Shown: positions 9,113-17,557, numbered from the stretch's first letter. The stretch is DNA of 64,000 nt from Chthonomonadales bacterium (GCA_027459625.1 DAIDHP010000011.1:1-64000); one strand, 5' to 3'. Notes: generated by a model not told the origin, from the letters alone. Numbers and translations: made by a program.

Positions 9113-9613
9113 ATGAGCCACACCGGTTTAATACTCTTTTCTCACGGCTCCCTTCTTTGCGGAGCGGATTCCACGCTTTACCTGCACGCCGATCGCATCC
9201 GCGTTAAACAGCTTTTTCGCCATGTTGAAGTCGGGTTTCTGAACTATAACAGCCCCACCATTTCGGAAGCGGTGGAAAATCATCTGCAGGCGGGTTGCAC
9301 CCACATTATCGTCGTCCCCTTCTTTTTGGTACCCGGAAGGTTCGTTACACGCGACCTCCCCGAAGCGCTCCGCAAGGTGGAGGAGAGACATCCGAATATA
9401 ACGATCACCATCGCGGATCCGATCGGCTATGATGAAAGGCTTGCGGACGCCGTGAGCGATCTGACCTCCTCAGCAGTGGATATCGATGACTGGAACCAAT
9501 TGACGGAAAAAGCCCGGATGGCGTGCAAAGGGGATCCTCTATGCCCTCTGTATGGGGTGAAGGGATGCCCCGTCAGAGAGGGTGTAAAAGACGAGGAGAG
9601 ACCAGCCGTATGA
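9113..9613 (+). CDS. CbiX/SirB-like chelatase, copy 1 (second active-site His lost)
   Basis: A 166-residue member of the sirohydrochlorin chelatase superfamily, which inserts Co or Fe into sirohydrochlorin. The first metal-binding histidine lies in FSHGS (His11). The segment that should carry the second, FFLxxGxH, reads FFLVPGRF, with Phe77 where histidine is expected. The C-terminus has three cysteines in CKGDPLCPLYGVKGC, a possible metal or Fe-S site. Its stop overlaps the start of a second chelatase gene in ATGA. Loss of one histidine makes this resemble the non-catalytic half of the long two-domain CbiX, with the next gene as the active half. Role in siroheme or cobalamin synthesis is inferred from the family; no other cbi or hem genes are near. 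Confidence 0.8.
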   Translation: MSHTGLILFSHGSLLCGADSTLYLHADRIRVKQLFRHVEVGFLNYNSPTISEAVENHLQAGCTHIIVVPFFLVPGRFVTRDLPEALRKVEERHPNITITIADPIGYDERLADAVSDLTSSAVDIDDWNQLTEKARMACKGDPLCPLYGVKGCPVREGVKDEERPAV

Positions 9614-9996
9614 AATCCGCCCTGCTGCTCCTGGCTCATGGCAGCCCGAGACCAACGGCGAATCGCCCGATTGAGAGAATCGCGGAGGATTTGCGGGCGA
9701 GAGGGAAATGGGATATCGTGACGATCGGTTACTTGGATTGCAATGAACCGGATATTCCCACCGCCATTGAAAACTGCGTTGCCGGGGGTGCCGGGGAAAT
9801 TGTGGTGACTCCGTGCTTTCTTCATGCGGGGAACCACGTTGCGAACGATCTCCCTCGGATTTTAAAAGAGGCGAAAATAAAACACCCTCGTCTTCGCATC
9901 GTCATGAGCGATTATCTGGGCTCCGCACCCCAGATCACGGAGATTCTGCTTCAACGAGCCTTATCCATACTTGAATCCAAGAAGGCTGACAATTAA
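9610..9996 (+). CDS. CbiX/SirB-like chelatase, copy 2 (both His present)
   Basis: A 128-residue protein, the size of archaeal short CbiX enzymes. Both expected histidines are present: LAHGS (His10) and FLHAGNHVANDLP (His76). The start overlaps the upstream stop by 4 nt, so translation is coupled and the two proteins are expected in similar amounts, consistent with a heterodimer. An in-frame ATG further upstream lies inside the previous gene and is unlikely. Predicted reaction: metal insertion into sirohydrochlorin (cobalt or iron). Its end overlaps the end of clpS on the other strand by 4 nt. Confidence 0.85.
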   Translation: MKSALLLLAHGSPRPTANRPIERIAEDLRARGKWDIVTIGYLDCNEPDIPTAIENCVAGGAGEIVVTPCFLHAGNHVANDLPRILKEAKIKHPRLRIVMSDYLGSAPQITEILLQRALSILESKKADN

Positions 9997-10286
9997 TCCT
10001 CTCTCACATCCACTTGGATTCCGATCGTGCGAATAATCACCGCAACATTCTCGCACTCCTCCTGACTGGAGTGGTGCACCACGGACTTTCCAAGGTGATC
10101 TATCTCCCATGTCTCCATTTGTGCCTCTTCAAGAGAACAGCCGGTGGCACGCATCAGGATTCCGATAACCTCGGAATAGGTGTTATGTTCATTGTTGAAG
10201 ACGATGACGATATAATCGCCCCCCCCAAGTCCGGGACCTCGCTCCCCGAGTTCCGGTATCTCCTGGATCGTAGTGGTTAACGCCAT
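9993..10286 (-). CDS. clpS: ATP-dependent Clp protease adaptor ClpS
   Basis: A 97-residue ClpS, the adaptor that hands N-degron substrates to ClpA/ClpC. The family core is visible: YIVIVFNNEHNTYSEVIGIL (binding pocket Asn-Glu-His in place of the usual NDD), then CSLEEAQMETWEIDHLGKSV and an Glu-rich helix. The start at 10286 follows GAGGAAG by a few nt; a longer reading frame upstream is part of the hpnI end. The start overlaps the hpnI stop by 10 nt, so it may be the last cistron of the hpnI operon. No clpA or clpC is in the window. Confidence 0.88.
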   Translation of the reverse strand: MALTTTIQEIPELGERGPGLGGGDYIVIVFNNEHNTYSEVIGILMRATGCSLEEAQMETWEIDHLGKSVVHHSSQEECENVAVIIRTIGIQVDVRED

Positions 10287-11467
10287 GATCTTCCTCGCGC
10301 GGATTTTCCTTGGTTGGTCAATTCGCCACCAGGCGTCACATTCATCCTGATCCCTCTCCACTCCACGGTGTTGCCTAGGAAGCTGGCAATCCAGAGAGAG
10401 AAATCAAGGCAGTCGCTGATCGGCAGCATGTACCAATATCTTATAATATTATAGTCCGATGTCGCATTTGTCGCTACATAAAAAGCGGTTAAATATCGAT
10501 AGAGCAGCATCAAAAGCGCCACCGTCCAGCCGAGAGAATGGAACCCGTTGACGATCAGGAAGAGGATGGCAAGCGGAACGCCATGCGTGATTCCAGAACC
10601 CGCCCATCCTACCGTTCGCATCGCTTTCATGGTGCGCGCCCATCGCAGCCTTCTGCCCCACATATCCGCGAAGCTTTCCCTTCCCAGTGCGTCATCCACC
10701 ACATAATCGGAGAGCGCGACGTCATATCCCGCTTTTTTCACCTTATTTCCCAGAAGATAATCGTCCGCCAAAGCATTGACGATACACTCCAATCCCCCGA
10801 TCTCCTCCAGAACATCCCGGCGTATCACGATGGTGGATCCGAATGCGAAACTTATCCCCTCAAGCAGATAAGCCGCAAAAACACTGGGGGCGAAACTCGC
10901 CCCAATTCCCATACCCTCCAAAATCGAGGCGATGCCTTGGGGATGGTATCCGCGATAGAGACAGGTGACCAGCCCGACCTTGGGACTTTTGAACGGTGCG
11001 ATGATTCTCCGAAGGTAATCCGACTCCACGTGCATATCGCTATCCGCAAGAACCAAAAGGTCGTGGCGAGTGAATTTCATCATCTCAATCAGACTGCAAA
11101 TCTTATAATTCATCCCGATAGGAGCGGCGCCGCTAACGATGGAGATATCGCTGCCGGGGTTTTCATCCAGAAGACGACGGGCGGTATCCAACCCTTTGTC
11201 CTCCGAATCCATCGCCCCGAAAACCAGTTGATACGAGGGATAGTCTTGCGAGAGAAAGGATTGAAAATTCTCATATTGCAGAGGATCTTCGCCACGAAGA
11301 GGCTTCAATATCGATACGGGTGGAGAGAAATCCTCCTTGGATGAAAAACTCTCGCAATCTCGCAGCCATTTGCGGGATCCTATCACGCAAAGCGTAAAGT
11401 AGACAATGGAGCCCATCATCGCGCCGCCAAGGGCGACTTGAATTGCCAAACGGACCGTATAAATCAA
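10277..11467 (-). CDS. hpnI: HpnI-like / ceramide glucosyltransferase-type GT (GT21)
   Basis: A 396-residue membrane glycosyltransferase. An N-terminal helix is followed by the GT-A core: PVSILKPLRGED, LADSDMH (D2), ALADDYLLG (D3) and the RRLRW form of the (Q/R)xxRW motif, then C-terminal membrane helices. This pattern is shared by ceramide glucosyltransferases and bacterial HpnI, which transfers N-acetylglucosamine to bacteriohopanetetrol. No squalene-hopene cyclase or other hpn gene is in view, so the lipid acceptor is uncertain. Stop and start overlap in ATGA with the small transporter upstream, which suggests a functional pair that makes and moves a glycolipid. Confidence 0.82.
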   Translation of the reverse strand: MIYTVRLAIQVALGGAMMGSIVYFTLCVIGSRKWLRDCESFSSKEDFSPPVSILKPLRGEDPLQYENFQSFLSQDYPSYQLVFGAMDSEDKGLDTARRLLDENPGSDISIVSGAAPIGMNYKICSLIEMMKFTRHDLLVLADSDMHVESDYLRRIIAPFKSPKVGLVTCLYRGYHPQGIASILEGMGIGASFAPSVFAAYLLEGISFAFGSTIVIRRDVLEEIGGLECIVNALADDYLLGNKVKKAGYDVALSDYVVDDALGRESFADMWGRRLRWARTMKAMRTVGWAGSGITHGVPLAILFLIVNGFHSLGWTVALLMLLYRYLTAFYVATNATSDYNIIRYWYMLPISDCLDFSLWIASFLGNTVEWRGIRMNVTPGGELTNQGKSARGRSWR

Positions 11468-11919
11468 TGTTTTTCACCCAATCCGACCACGATAACACCC
11501 AAAACGATGATAAAAGCTCCGATCCAGCGTGTGAGGGTGACATGCTCGTGAAGGAAGTACTGGGCGAATATCGCCACTAGGAGATAGCTAAGCGCAGTGA
11601 AGGGCAGAACGAAGCTGATATCAGCCATGGAGAGACATAATGCATACAGCCCGAAATAACACGCCATCAACGACGTGCCGCATAAAACCTTCCAATTTGT
11701 GATCGTAACCAGGATATAACCGGCATCGTGCGCATTTGCATGATGCACCTCCTTCATCCCGGCGCTGAGCATCGTCTCCCCCGCAGCAACGCAGAGGGTG
11801 GCGAAGAGTATGATCCAAATCACCAGCAATTTGTTAACGTATCTCCTTTTGGTCTCAGGGTTCGGCTCCGATATCGGAACCTGTTCCGCGGATTTGCGTT
11901 CCATTCCCTCTTCATCCAT
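11464..11919 (-). CDS. Small EamA/SMR-family (DMT) transporter
   Basis: A 151-residue protein with four predicted membrane helices (about 30-50, 68-86, 93-113, 122-147) behind a charged cytoplasmic N-terminus of about 27 residues. One half-EamA unit of four helices resembles ArnE/ArnF-type flippase subunits and small multidrug resistance proteins. It overlaps hpnI by 4 nt, and pairing with a glycolipid glycosyltransferase favours a lipid-sugar flippase role over drug export, which is inference. It probably works as a dimer. Confidence 0.75.
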   Translation of the reverse strand: MDEEGMERKSAEQVPISEPNPETKRRYVNKLLVIWIILFATLCVAAGETMLSAGMKEVHHANAHDAGYILVTITNWKVLCGTSLMACYFGLYALCLSMADISFVLPFTALSYLLVAIFAQYFLHEHVTLTRWIGAFIIVLGVIVVGLGEKH

Positions 11920-12461
11920 CGCCGATTAACCTCTTCCCCCTGTATGCAATAGTATGACATATCCACCGATTTTGCGCCGATGGTTTCAGTGGTTTCAGGT
12001 GATGGATCCTTTTTCTCAAATCGTCGTTGGTCATCATGCCGACATATATTGAAATGATGATAGTAACATCGTTCCAGATGAAAAGTTATTCAAGCAAGAA
12101 AGCGGTTTCCAGTAATGGTTTCAGGTTTTCAATACTGGTATGCATTTGAAATGTCGCTTGACAAGCCAAAAATAGTTTTTTACAATTCGTATTGCAATGA
12201 TTGCTTGCTCAAGAAGGTCAAGTGATGATAACCCATACCAGCATATCGAGCTTTGATGTCGTAATATCCTTCCCGTACCCACCTTCACAGGAGGGGGCGT
12301 AAAGCGATGCCCGCCCTTTCCTCACGCCCTCCTCTCGAGATCGCGTCATTGCGAAATGGGTCGATTTATGTTCCCGCGCAAGCGAGAACATAAACTCGGC
12401 TTTTGTTTTTTCCTATCGAGAAATCAATGAAAAAGTCCAACCTTACGAGAGAAGAAAGACA
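11920..12461 (+). other. Intergenic region with terminator-like hairpin at 12365-12410
   Basis: There is no convincing gene in 542 bp. Near its end a 13-bp stem with one mismatch (TTTATGTTC...GAACATAAA) closes a GCAA tetraloop and runs into a T-rich tract. It sits about 50 nt before the gene at 12462, so it may be a terminator of an unseen upstream transcript or an attenuator in the leader. An imperfect GC-rich inverted repeat lies at about 12288-12345. Confidence 0.5.
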
Positions 12462-12941
12462 ATGACGCGATTTTACAGGAATGGATGCGCTCGCCGATTT
12501 GGGCTTGCCGTCTTCGAGACCATTCTTCTGATTTGCGGGGCGAGGCTCGCCGTCGTGCAGACCCCCATCGCTTCCCACCGCCCCGAGTCTCGCCGCTACA
12601 CAAGTCCCACGGCGTATATGAAGTTGCAGGATATTATAACCTCGCTCACCGGACGCGATCCAACTCCCGTTCTCACGGCGAGAGCAAGCGGCCCGATGAG
12701 CGTTCCCGTACAAGTGCTGAACTCGCAGGGGCGGGTCGCCAGCCAGGGGGCAAGCGTTTGGCAGGGGGACGGAAGATATGCATTTTCCGCCTGCTATCAT
12801 GCACCGGAGAACTACAAGATGAAGGCCTATCTGGCGACGAGCGGCGGGATATGGTCCGGAAGCGCACCTGTGACGGTTCAAAAGGGGATATTGCAGGAGG
12901 TTTCGTTGCCAATTGAATTCGCGCCGGTCGGACATCCATAG
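12462..12941 (+). CDS. Predicted exported small beta-sandwich protein
   Basis: A 159-residue hypothetical protein. The N-terminus has basic residues followed by a hydrophobic stretch (FGLAVFETILLICGARLAV), read as a signal peptide. The C-terminal 90 residues (PVQVLNSQGRVASQGASVW, then DGRYAFSACYHAPENYKMKA and SGSAPVTVQKG) have the alternating pattern of a carboxypeptidase-regulatory-like or Ig-like beta sandwich. A purine-rich GAGAAGAAAG precedes the start. A terminator-like hairpin follows. Reading frames on the opposite strand look like shadows. Function unknown. Confidence 0.55.
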   Translation: MTRFYRNGCARRFGLAVFETILLICGARLAVVQTPIASHRPESRRYTSPTAYMKLQDIITSLTGRDPTPVLTARASGPMSVPVQVLNSQGRVASQGASVWQGDGRYAFSACYHAPENYKMKAYLATSGGIWSGSAPVTVQKGILQEVSLPIEFAPVGHP

Positions 12942-12957
12942 GAAAATGGAACCATGG

Positions 12958-12997
12958 AAGCGCCGCCATACGAGCCGTATTCGATCGCGGCGCTTTT
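12958..12997 (+). terminator. Probable terminator hairpin
   Basis: Perfect 9-bp arms AAGCGCCGC and GCGGCGCTT with a nested ATACG/CGTAT hairpin between, followed by TTTT. The U-tract is short, so efficiency is uncertain. Confidence 0.6.
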
Positions 12998-13362
12998 CAT
13001 ACGCGAATGGCAAAGGATGTCCTGATCCAGGATATCGATCGATAGGCGTCAGTTGTTAGCTTATTTAACAATCCATGCTTCAAAATTAGACGGTTTATTA
13101 ATCAGCAAAAAGTAAATATCAGAGGATTGGGAGATCGAACGATCCGAAACATGATCGACGAAGAAACATGCCCGGATCGAAGCAGAAATAGGAAAAACCT
13201 GAGGCAAATTGCTGAGATAAAGTATAGATATCCATAATCGCCACGCATTTTTTTGAATCCCATTTGCGCATTCATTCTCTTCGTTCAGAAGGTAACATGA
13301 AAGGGTATCTATTTTAATCCTACATCCCGGAATGATCGGGGTGCACTTCTCGGAGAGAGCAT
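12998..13362. other. Intergenic region, nothing recognised
   Basis: About 365 bp of AT-leaning sequence without a credible gene, RNA or repeat copy. Presumably holds the promoter of the DUF4380 gene, but no good -35/-10 pair was found. Confidence 0.5.
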
Positions 13363-14274
13363 ATGGAAAAAATCAACTTTTTCAACCAACCCAATTGTTA
13401 TAAAATGAGCAACGGAGATGCGGAGGTGATCGTCACCACGGATATCGGACCGAGAATCATACGATACGCATTTCCAGGCGGAGACAATATCCTGGCGGAG
13501 TTGCACGAGGGAGGCGACACCACCGAGTTCGGTGTGTGGCACCCTTACGGTGGTCATAGGCTCTGGCATGCACCGGAAGTAAAACCACGCACTTATGTGC
13601 CCGACAACACCCCAATCCCCTTTGAGATACTTAATGACAACAGCATTCGCCTCTCTCCGGAGACGGAAGCGCAGACAGGCATCAAAAAGGAGATGACGGT
13701 CACCCTGGACAGCTCCGGCACCGGTGTGACCGTACACATGAAGTTGACGAACAAAGGACAGTGGGGCGTTAAACTTGCGGCGTGGGGGCTCACCATCATG
13801 AATGGCGGGGGCACGGCGATTTTCCCGCATGAGCCATTCAAGGCGCATTCGGATTACCTCCTGCCTGCGAGGTCCTTCGTGCTTTGGCATTACACCGATC
13901 TCAGCGACAGTCGTTGGAAGCTTGGGAAAAAATACATCTGCCTCAGCACGGACGACAATAAACAGAACCCCCAGAAAGCGGGCATCATGAACAAACAGGG
14001 GTGGGCGGGATACGCTCGCAAATGCGATCTATTCATCAAACAGTTTGCCTACGTTGACGGAGCCGAATACGCGGATTACGGGTGCAATAATGAAACCTTC
14101 ACCATGAGGAGCTTCATGGAGGTGGAGACGCTCGCACCCATGGTGACATTGGAACCCGGAGAGAGCACGGAGCACGTCGAAAAGTGGCATCTCTTCTCCA
14201 ATTTCAACCCAGGCAACTCGGATGAGGAGTTGGATAAAGCCATCGCTCCGCTGATTGCCAAAATAAAGAGATAA
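13363..14274 (+). CDS. DUF4380 / galactose-mutarotase-like protein
   Basis: A 303-residue soluble protein without signal peptide. The opening INFFNQPNCYKMSNGDAEVIVTTDIGPRI segment, a beta-rich layout, and repeated aromatic/Gly motifs (GVWHPYGGHRLWHAPE) fit DUF4380, a mutarotase-like beta-supersandwich group. Mutarotases interconvert sugar anomers; members of this DUF have no proven substrate. The start ATG follows GGAGAG by 7 nt. It stands alone; the next gene is about 200 bp away with a possible gene remnant between. Confidence 0.75.
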   Translation: MEKINFFNQPNCYKMSNGDAEVIVTTDIGPRIIRYAFPGGDNILAELHEGGDTTEFGVWHPYGGHRLWHAPEVKPRTYVPDNTPIPFEILNDNSIRLSPETEAQTGIKKEMTVTLDSSGTGVTVHMKLTNKGQWGVKLAAWGLTIMNGGGTAIFPHEPFKAHSDYLLPARSFVLWHYTDLSDSRWKLGKKYICLSTDDNKQNPQKAGIMNKQGWAGYARKCDLFIKQFAYVDGAEYADYGCNNETFTMRSFMEVETLAPMVTLEPGESTEHVEKWHLFSNFNPGNSDEELDKAIAPLIAKIKR

Positions 14275-14460
14275 CGAACCTATCCAGCGATAGTCGAACA
14301 CCGGATACCAACCTTTAACCGAAGGATCGGTGCGATCGGTATATCGTTTGACGCCTCTCCAAAGTCGGGCGCAATCCCATCCGCACTCCGGGGAGGCGAT
14401 CTCATATTTATCAGCCGTTAAAACGCAAAAACCTTTGGCATCACCTAAAATCATCATTCC
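14275..14460 (-). pseudogene. Possible gene remnant
   Basis: On the minus strand, a reading frame beginning about 14457 has protein-like composition and ordinary codon use (KYEIASPECGWDCARLW, then TDRTDPSVKGWYPVFDYRW) for about 60 residues. It then runs on into the antisense of DUF4380. It has no clear ribosome binding site and no recognised family. It may be the remains of a gene whose end was lost. Confidence 0.25.
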
Positions 14461-14475
14461 CGAGGTTTGAAGAAA

Positions 14476-15642
14476 ATGATTGAAATCAGAAGAGTTGAAT
14501 TGGAGGACTTGCATCAATTCACGTATTTGATGGCTCAGGCGTTCCAACGGGGATCGAAAGAGGGCATCGGGGAACCCTCGGACTGGCCTCAAGCGACTAT
14601 CTGGGGCGCGTGGGACGGAGGGAAACTTCGCTCCGCAGTCACCATAGAACATTATCAGGTCTATCTGGGTGACAAGGTTGTCGCCCCGATGGGAGGGATT
14701 GCGGGAGTGGCATGTCTGCCCGCTGATCGCGGACGGGGATACGCAAAGACGCTTCTGATCCGTTCCCTAGAGACGATGCGGGAAAACGGGCAATACGTCT
14801 CAGCCTTGTTTCCCTTCAGTTGGGATTATTATCGTCAGTTCGGTTGGGAATGGGTTGGAGTGAAAAAGGAATACACCATCCCCACATCCGTACTTCAAAT
14901 CGCCCCTGATACGGTAATGGTTCGCGCCGCATCCGAAGAGGATTTTCCGGCGATCCGCAATATCTACGAGCAATTCTCAAAGCGTTACAGGGGAATGGTG
15001 CAGCGTGATGACAGAATGTGGAAAAGCGTGCTGCAAAGCAGGGATAACAAATACACTTACAGCTATATCCTCGAAGATGAAACACAACCGGGAGGCTACC
15101 TAGTCTATCGGCACGAAGACGGTGACACCACGTCCCTAAGAGAGTTTATCGCATTGACGCCCCAAGCCATGAAAGCGCAATTGGGGCTCCTCCATAGGCT
15201 TGCGATGCAGATACCCAACGTAAGAATCAAAGCCGCTAGCGATGACACCCTTTGGATGCATAGGATGCATTGGGATATTCAAACCAAACTTAGCCCTGTG
15301 ACTATGGGCAGAGTGACGGATGTGAAGGTGGCTTTCCAATCCTGGACTCCGAATCCCAGCTACTCCGGCAGAGTGACTTTCCTGGTGAGGGATGTGCATG
15401 CGCCATGGAATGACGGGGTATGGCAAGCGCAATACGAGAACGGCGAATGCGTCATTGAAAAATCCGCCGAGACGCCCGACGTGGAGATGGATATCCAAAC
15501 GCTATCCCAAATGTATTGGGGCGCTCCGACAGCGCCGGAATTGCGAAGCGGGGGGAGGATCGTTGTGAACAACGAAAAAGGTTTCAGGGCGTTGGAGGAA
15601 CTGACGCAAGGACCGCCCATGTGCTTATTCGATTCCTTTTAA
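14476..15642 (+). CDS. Eis-like GNAT N-acetyltransferase
   Basis: This 388-residue protein has the three-part layout of Eis enzymes: an N-terminal GNAT domain with the acetyl-CoA loop VACLPADRGRGYAKTLL (about 78-94), a second degenerate GNAT domain, and a C-terminal SCP2-like domain. It ends in a free aromatic carboxylate (CLFDSF), which in Eis serves as the catalytic base. Eis proteins acetylate amines, including aminoglycosides in mycobacteria; in other bacteria the substrate is unknown. The ATG at 14476 is chosen because GAGG lies 10 nt before it, while an in-frame TTG at 14467 is too close to that site. Confidence 0.88.
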   Translation: MIEIRRVELEDLHQFTYLMAQAFQRGSKEGIGEPSDWPQATIWGAWDGGKLRSAVTIEHYQVYLGDKVVAPMGGIAGVACLPADRGRGYAKTLLIRSLETMRENGQYVSALFPFSWDYYRQFGWEWVGVKKEYTIPTSVLQIAPDTVMVRAASEEDFPAIRNIYEQFSKRYRGMVQRDDRMWKSVLQSRDNKYTYSYILEDETQPGGYLVYRHEDGDTTSLREFIALTPQAMKAQLGLLHRLAMQIPNVRIKAASDDTLWMHRMHWDIQTKLSPVTMGRVTDVKVAFQSWTPNPSYSGRVTFLVRDVHAPWNDGVWQAQYENGECVIEKSAETPDVEMDIQTLSQMYWGAPTAPELRSGGRIVVNNEKGFRALEELTQGPPMCLFDSF

Positions 15643-15681
15643 GTGACTAATAATGAAAACTGAAACAGGAACAACCGAGGC

Positions 15682-15710
15682 TTGACTTATCGCGCCTCAA
15701 TGACTATACT
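15682..15710 (+). promoter_or_regulatory. Sigma-70 promoter upstream of glmU
   Basis: TTGACT (15682-15687) and TATACT (15705-15710) with a 17-nt spacer. The predicted start of transcription is near 15717. This is the best -35/-10 pair seen in the window. Confidence 0.75.
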
Positions 15711-15727
15711 TTTAAAGGAGGAACGCC

Positions 15728-15755
15728 TTATCCTCACCTTTTAGGAGGAGGATAA
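15728..15755 (+). promoter_or_regulatory. Hairpin that can hide the ribosome binding site of the 36-codon ORF
   Basis: TTATCCTC (15728-15735) is a perfect complement of GAGGATAA (15748-15755), which includes part of the AGGAGG ribosome binding site and the A of the ATG. The 5' end of the transcript, AAAGGAGG (15714-15721), can pair with CCTC and CCTTT in the same region, with a small bulge, and compete. Sequence supports the pairings; regulation is inference. Confidence 0.45.
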
Positions 15756-15865
15756 TGTTTTTTTGCGTGTCATATCGGGTCAGCAAAATGGACCGTGAAT
15801 ATCCACCCAGTCTGAGACGCAGGGATACATCCACTAACATTTTTCCTCTCGAGGTGACTGCGTAA
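15755..15865 (+). CDS. Short ORF (36 codons) with strong ribosome binding site
   Basis: The ORF begins MFFCVSYRVSKMDREY and ends before a TAA at 15863-15865. It has AGGAGGAGG just upstream at ideal spacing, directly downstream of the sigma-70 promoter. No family was recognised. It could be a leader peptide controlling glmU-prs or an independent small protein; a good ribosome binding site alone does not prove translation. Confidence 0.4.
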   Translation: MFFCVSYRVSKMDREYPPSLRRRDTSTNIFPLEVTA

Positions 15866-16013
15866 TTTGAAATAAAAAGGTTAACATCGCTCTTTTTCAC
15901 GATCCAAGATCGAGGAGAAAAGCTCATTGTGCAATCACCTTTCCATGCCATGAACGATCCATATTTCAATATTAACTTCTGAAATCACAAATCCGGGGGA
16001 ATCATCCTTCATC

Positions 16014-17441
16014 ATGAATAATACAAAATCATCCGAACCCAATCCGAACACGTCAGCCTCCTGCATCGCCATCATCCTAGCGGGGGGTAAATCCACTCGG
16101 ATGCGTTCCAATATTCCCAAGCCTCTCCACCCAATTTGCGGCAGACCGTTATCGCGACATGTCATCGACACCTGCAGGGAAGCAGGAGTGGATCGAACCG
16201 TGCTTATCGTTGGTTATCAAGCCGATGCGGTTCGCAGTGGAATCGGCGAGGATGTGGAGTACGTATTGCAAACGGAGCAGAAAGGATCCGGCGACGCCGC
16301 CCGTTCCGCCGAAGTGTTACTCAAGGATTACAAAGGGGATGTGCTTGTGATAGCCGGGGACGTGCCTCTCATCACGGGTAAGACTTTGCGCAGATTAATC
16401 GATTATCACCGCAAATCCCGGGCGGCGGCGACAATGGTGACCATGGTTTTGCCGGACCCAACTAATTACGGAAGAATCATTCGAGATTCAAAAAAGCAGA
16501 TTACCGGAATCGTGGAACAGAAAGATGGCACACCGGAACAGTTGAGCATTTGCGAATGTAATCCTTCCATCTATTGTTTTCATTCCCCAAAGCTGTTTGA
16601 AGCGTTGGGTGAGATTCAACCTAATAACAATCAGGGAGAATACTATATCACCGATGTTATCGGCGTGTTGGTGCGCAAAGGGGATATCGTGGAGACCATA
16701 CAAACCGATGATATCGTCGAGATCATGAATGTGAATAACCGCGTGGAGTTGGCGGAAGCAGGCAGACTTCTGCGTGAAAGAATACTCCGCCGGCATATGC
16801 TGGATGGCGTGACAATCGTGGATCCCCCCACAACATTCATCGACAAAGACGTTAAGATCGGGCAGGACACCGTCATCGAACCCGGATCCATGATCTTGGG
16901 ATGCAGTGTCGTGGGGGAAAAATGCACCATCGGCCCCAACACGAAGATAGTGGATAGTTCCATCGGGGATGAATGCCTTATCCATTACTCCCTGGTGTCA
17001 AGTTCCAAAATCCATAATCACGTTAAAATCGGTCCTTTCTCCAATATTCGCCCCAACTGCGAACTAATGGATAATGTGAAAGTGGGAGATTACGTGGAGA
17101 TCAAGAATTCCACCTTGCATGAATTCGTTTCGGCATCTCATCTAACCTATCTAGGTGATTCGGAGATTGGCGAGGCGACGAACATCGGAGCTGGAACGGT
17201 GACATGCAACTACGACGGGGTGAGGAAGCACCGAACAGTCATAGGGGATCATTGTTTCATTGGAACGCACTCCACTCTGATCGCACCCATTACGATCGGT
17301 CCGGGAGCATTCATCGCCGCAGCTAGCCCTGTGAATGAGGACATACCAGAGGACGCCATGGCAATAGCCAGATGCCGTCCGGTGGTTAAGCGGGACTGGG
17401 CGAAAAAACGTCGTGAGATATATTTCAAAAACAAGCCGTAA
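16014..17441 (+). CDS. glmU: Bifunctional GlmU (UDP-GlcNAc synthesis)
   Basis: A 475-residue enzyme that acetylates glucosamine-1-phosphate and then uridylylates it to UDP-GlcNAc, the precursor of peptidoglycan and other envelope glycans. The uridyltransferase loop is IILAGGKSTRMRSNIPKPLH, with a Ser in place of the usual second Gly. The C-terminal half is a left-handed beta helix of hexapeptide repeats, with the acetyltransferase segment GAGTVTCNYDG. A 14-residue polar N-terminal extension precedes the homology. It is followed by prs, as in many Gram-positive genomes, with a repeat element in the gap. Confidence 0.96.
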   Translation: MNNTKSSEPNPNTSASCIAIILAGGKSTRMRSNIPKPLHPICGRPLSRHVIDTCREAGVDRTVLIVGYQADAVRSGIGEDVEYVLQTEQKGSGDAARSAEVLLKDYKGDVLVIAGDVPLITGKTLRRLIDYHRKSRAAATMVTMVLPDPTNYGRIIRDSKKQITGIVEQKDGTPEQLSICECNPSIYCFHSPKLFEALGEIQPNNNQGEYYITDVIGVLVRKGDIVETIQTDDIVEIMNVNNRVELAEAGRLLRERILRRHMLDGVTIVDPPTTFIDKDVKIGQDTVIEPGSMILGCSVVGEKCTIGPNTKIVDSSIGDECLIHYSLVSSSKIHNHVKIGPFSNIRPNCELMDNVKVGDYVEIKNSTLHEFVSASHLTYLGDSEIGEATNIGAGTVTCNYDGVRKHRTVIGDHCFIGTHSTLIAPITIGPGAFIAAASPVNEDIPEDAMAIARCRPVVKRDWAKKRREIYFKNKP

Positions 17442-17470
17442 TCGAATGGTTCGTTAATGCATGCTATCTG

Positions 17471-17557
17471 AATTAATTGCAAAATTCAGGATATGAAACG
17501 CATATCGCTTGTCTCACTCATGGCGTGACACCTGAAAAAACAAGTTTGCAATCACCT
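17471..17557 (+). repeat. 87-bp inverted-repeat element, copy 1 (glmU-prs gap)
   Basis: It shares TTGCAAAATTCAG, ATATCGCT and ACCTGAAAA with the copy at 52993 in the same orientation and length. The terminal inverted repeat is partly decayed (AATTAATTGC at the left, GCAATCACCT at the right). Confidence 0.8.

Larger units (their letters stand above)
15643..16013 (+). other. glmU upstream region: promoter, structured leader and short ORF
   Basis: 371 bp between the Eis-like gene and glmU. It contains a sigma-70 promoter (15682-15710), a ribosome-binding-site hairpin (15728-15755) and a 36-codon ORF (15755-15865). About 148 bp between that ORF and glmU show nothing recognisable. No ribosome binding site better than a weak GGGGGAA stands before glmU. 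Confidence 0.6.

Noticed and set aside
12366-13013. 215-codon minus-strand frame opposite the exported protein gene
   Set aside because: No signal, no family, His/Arg-rich shadow composition; the plus-strand gene has signal peptide and terminator.
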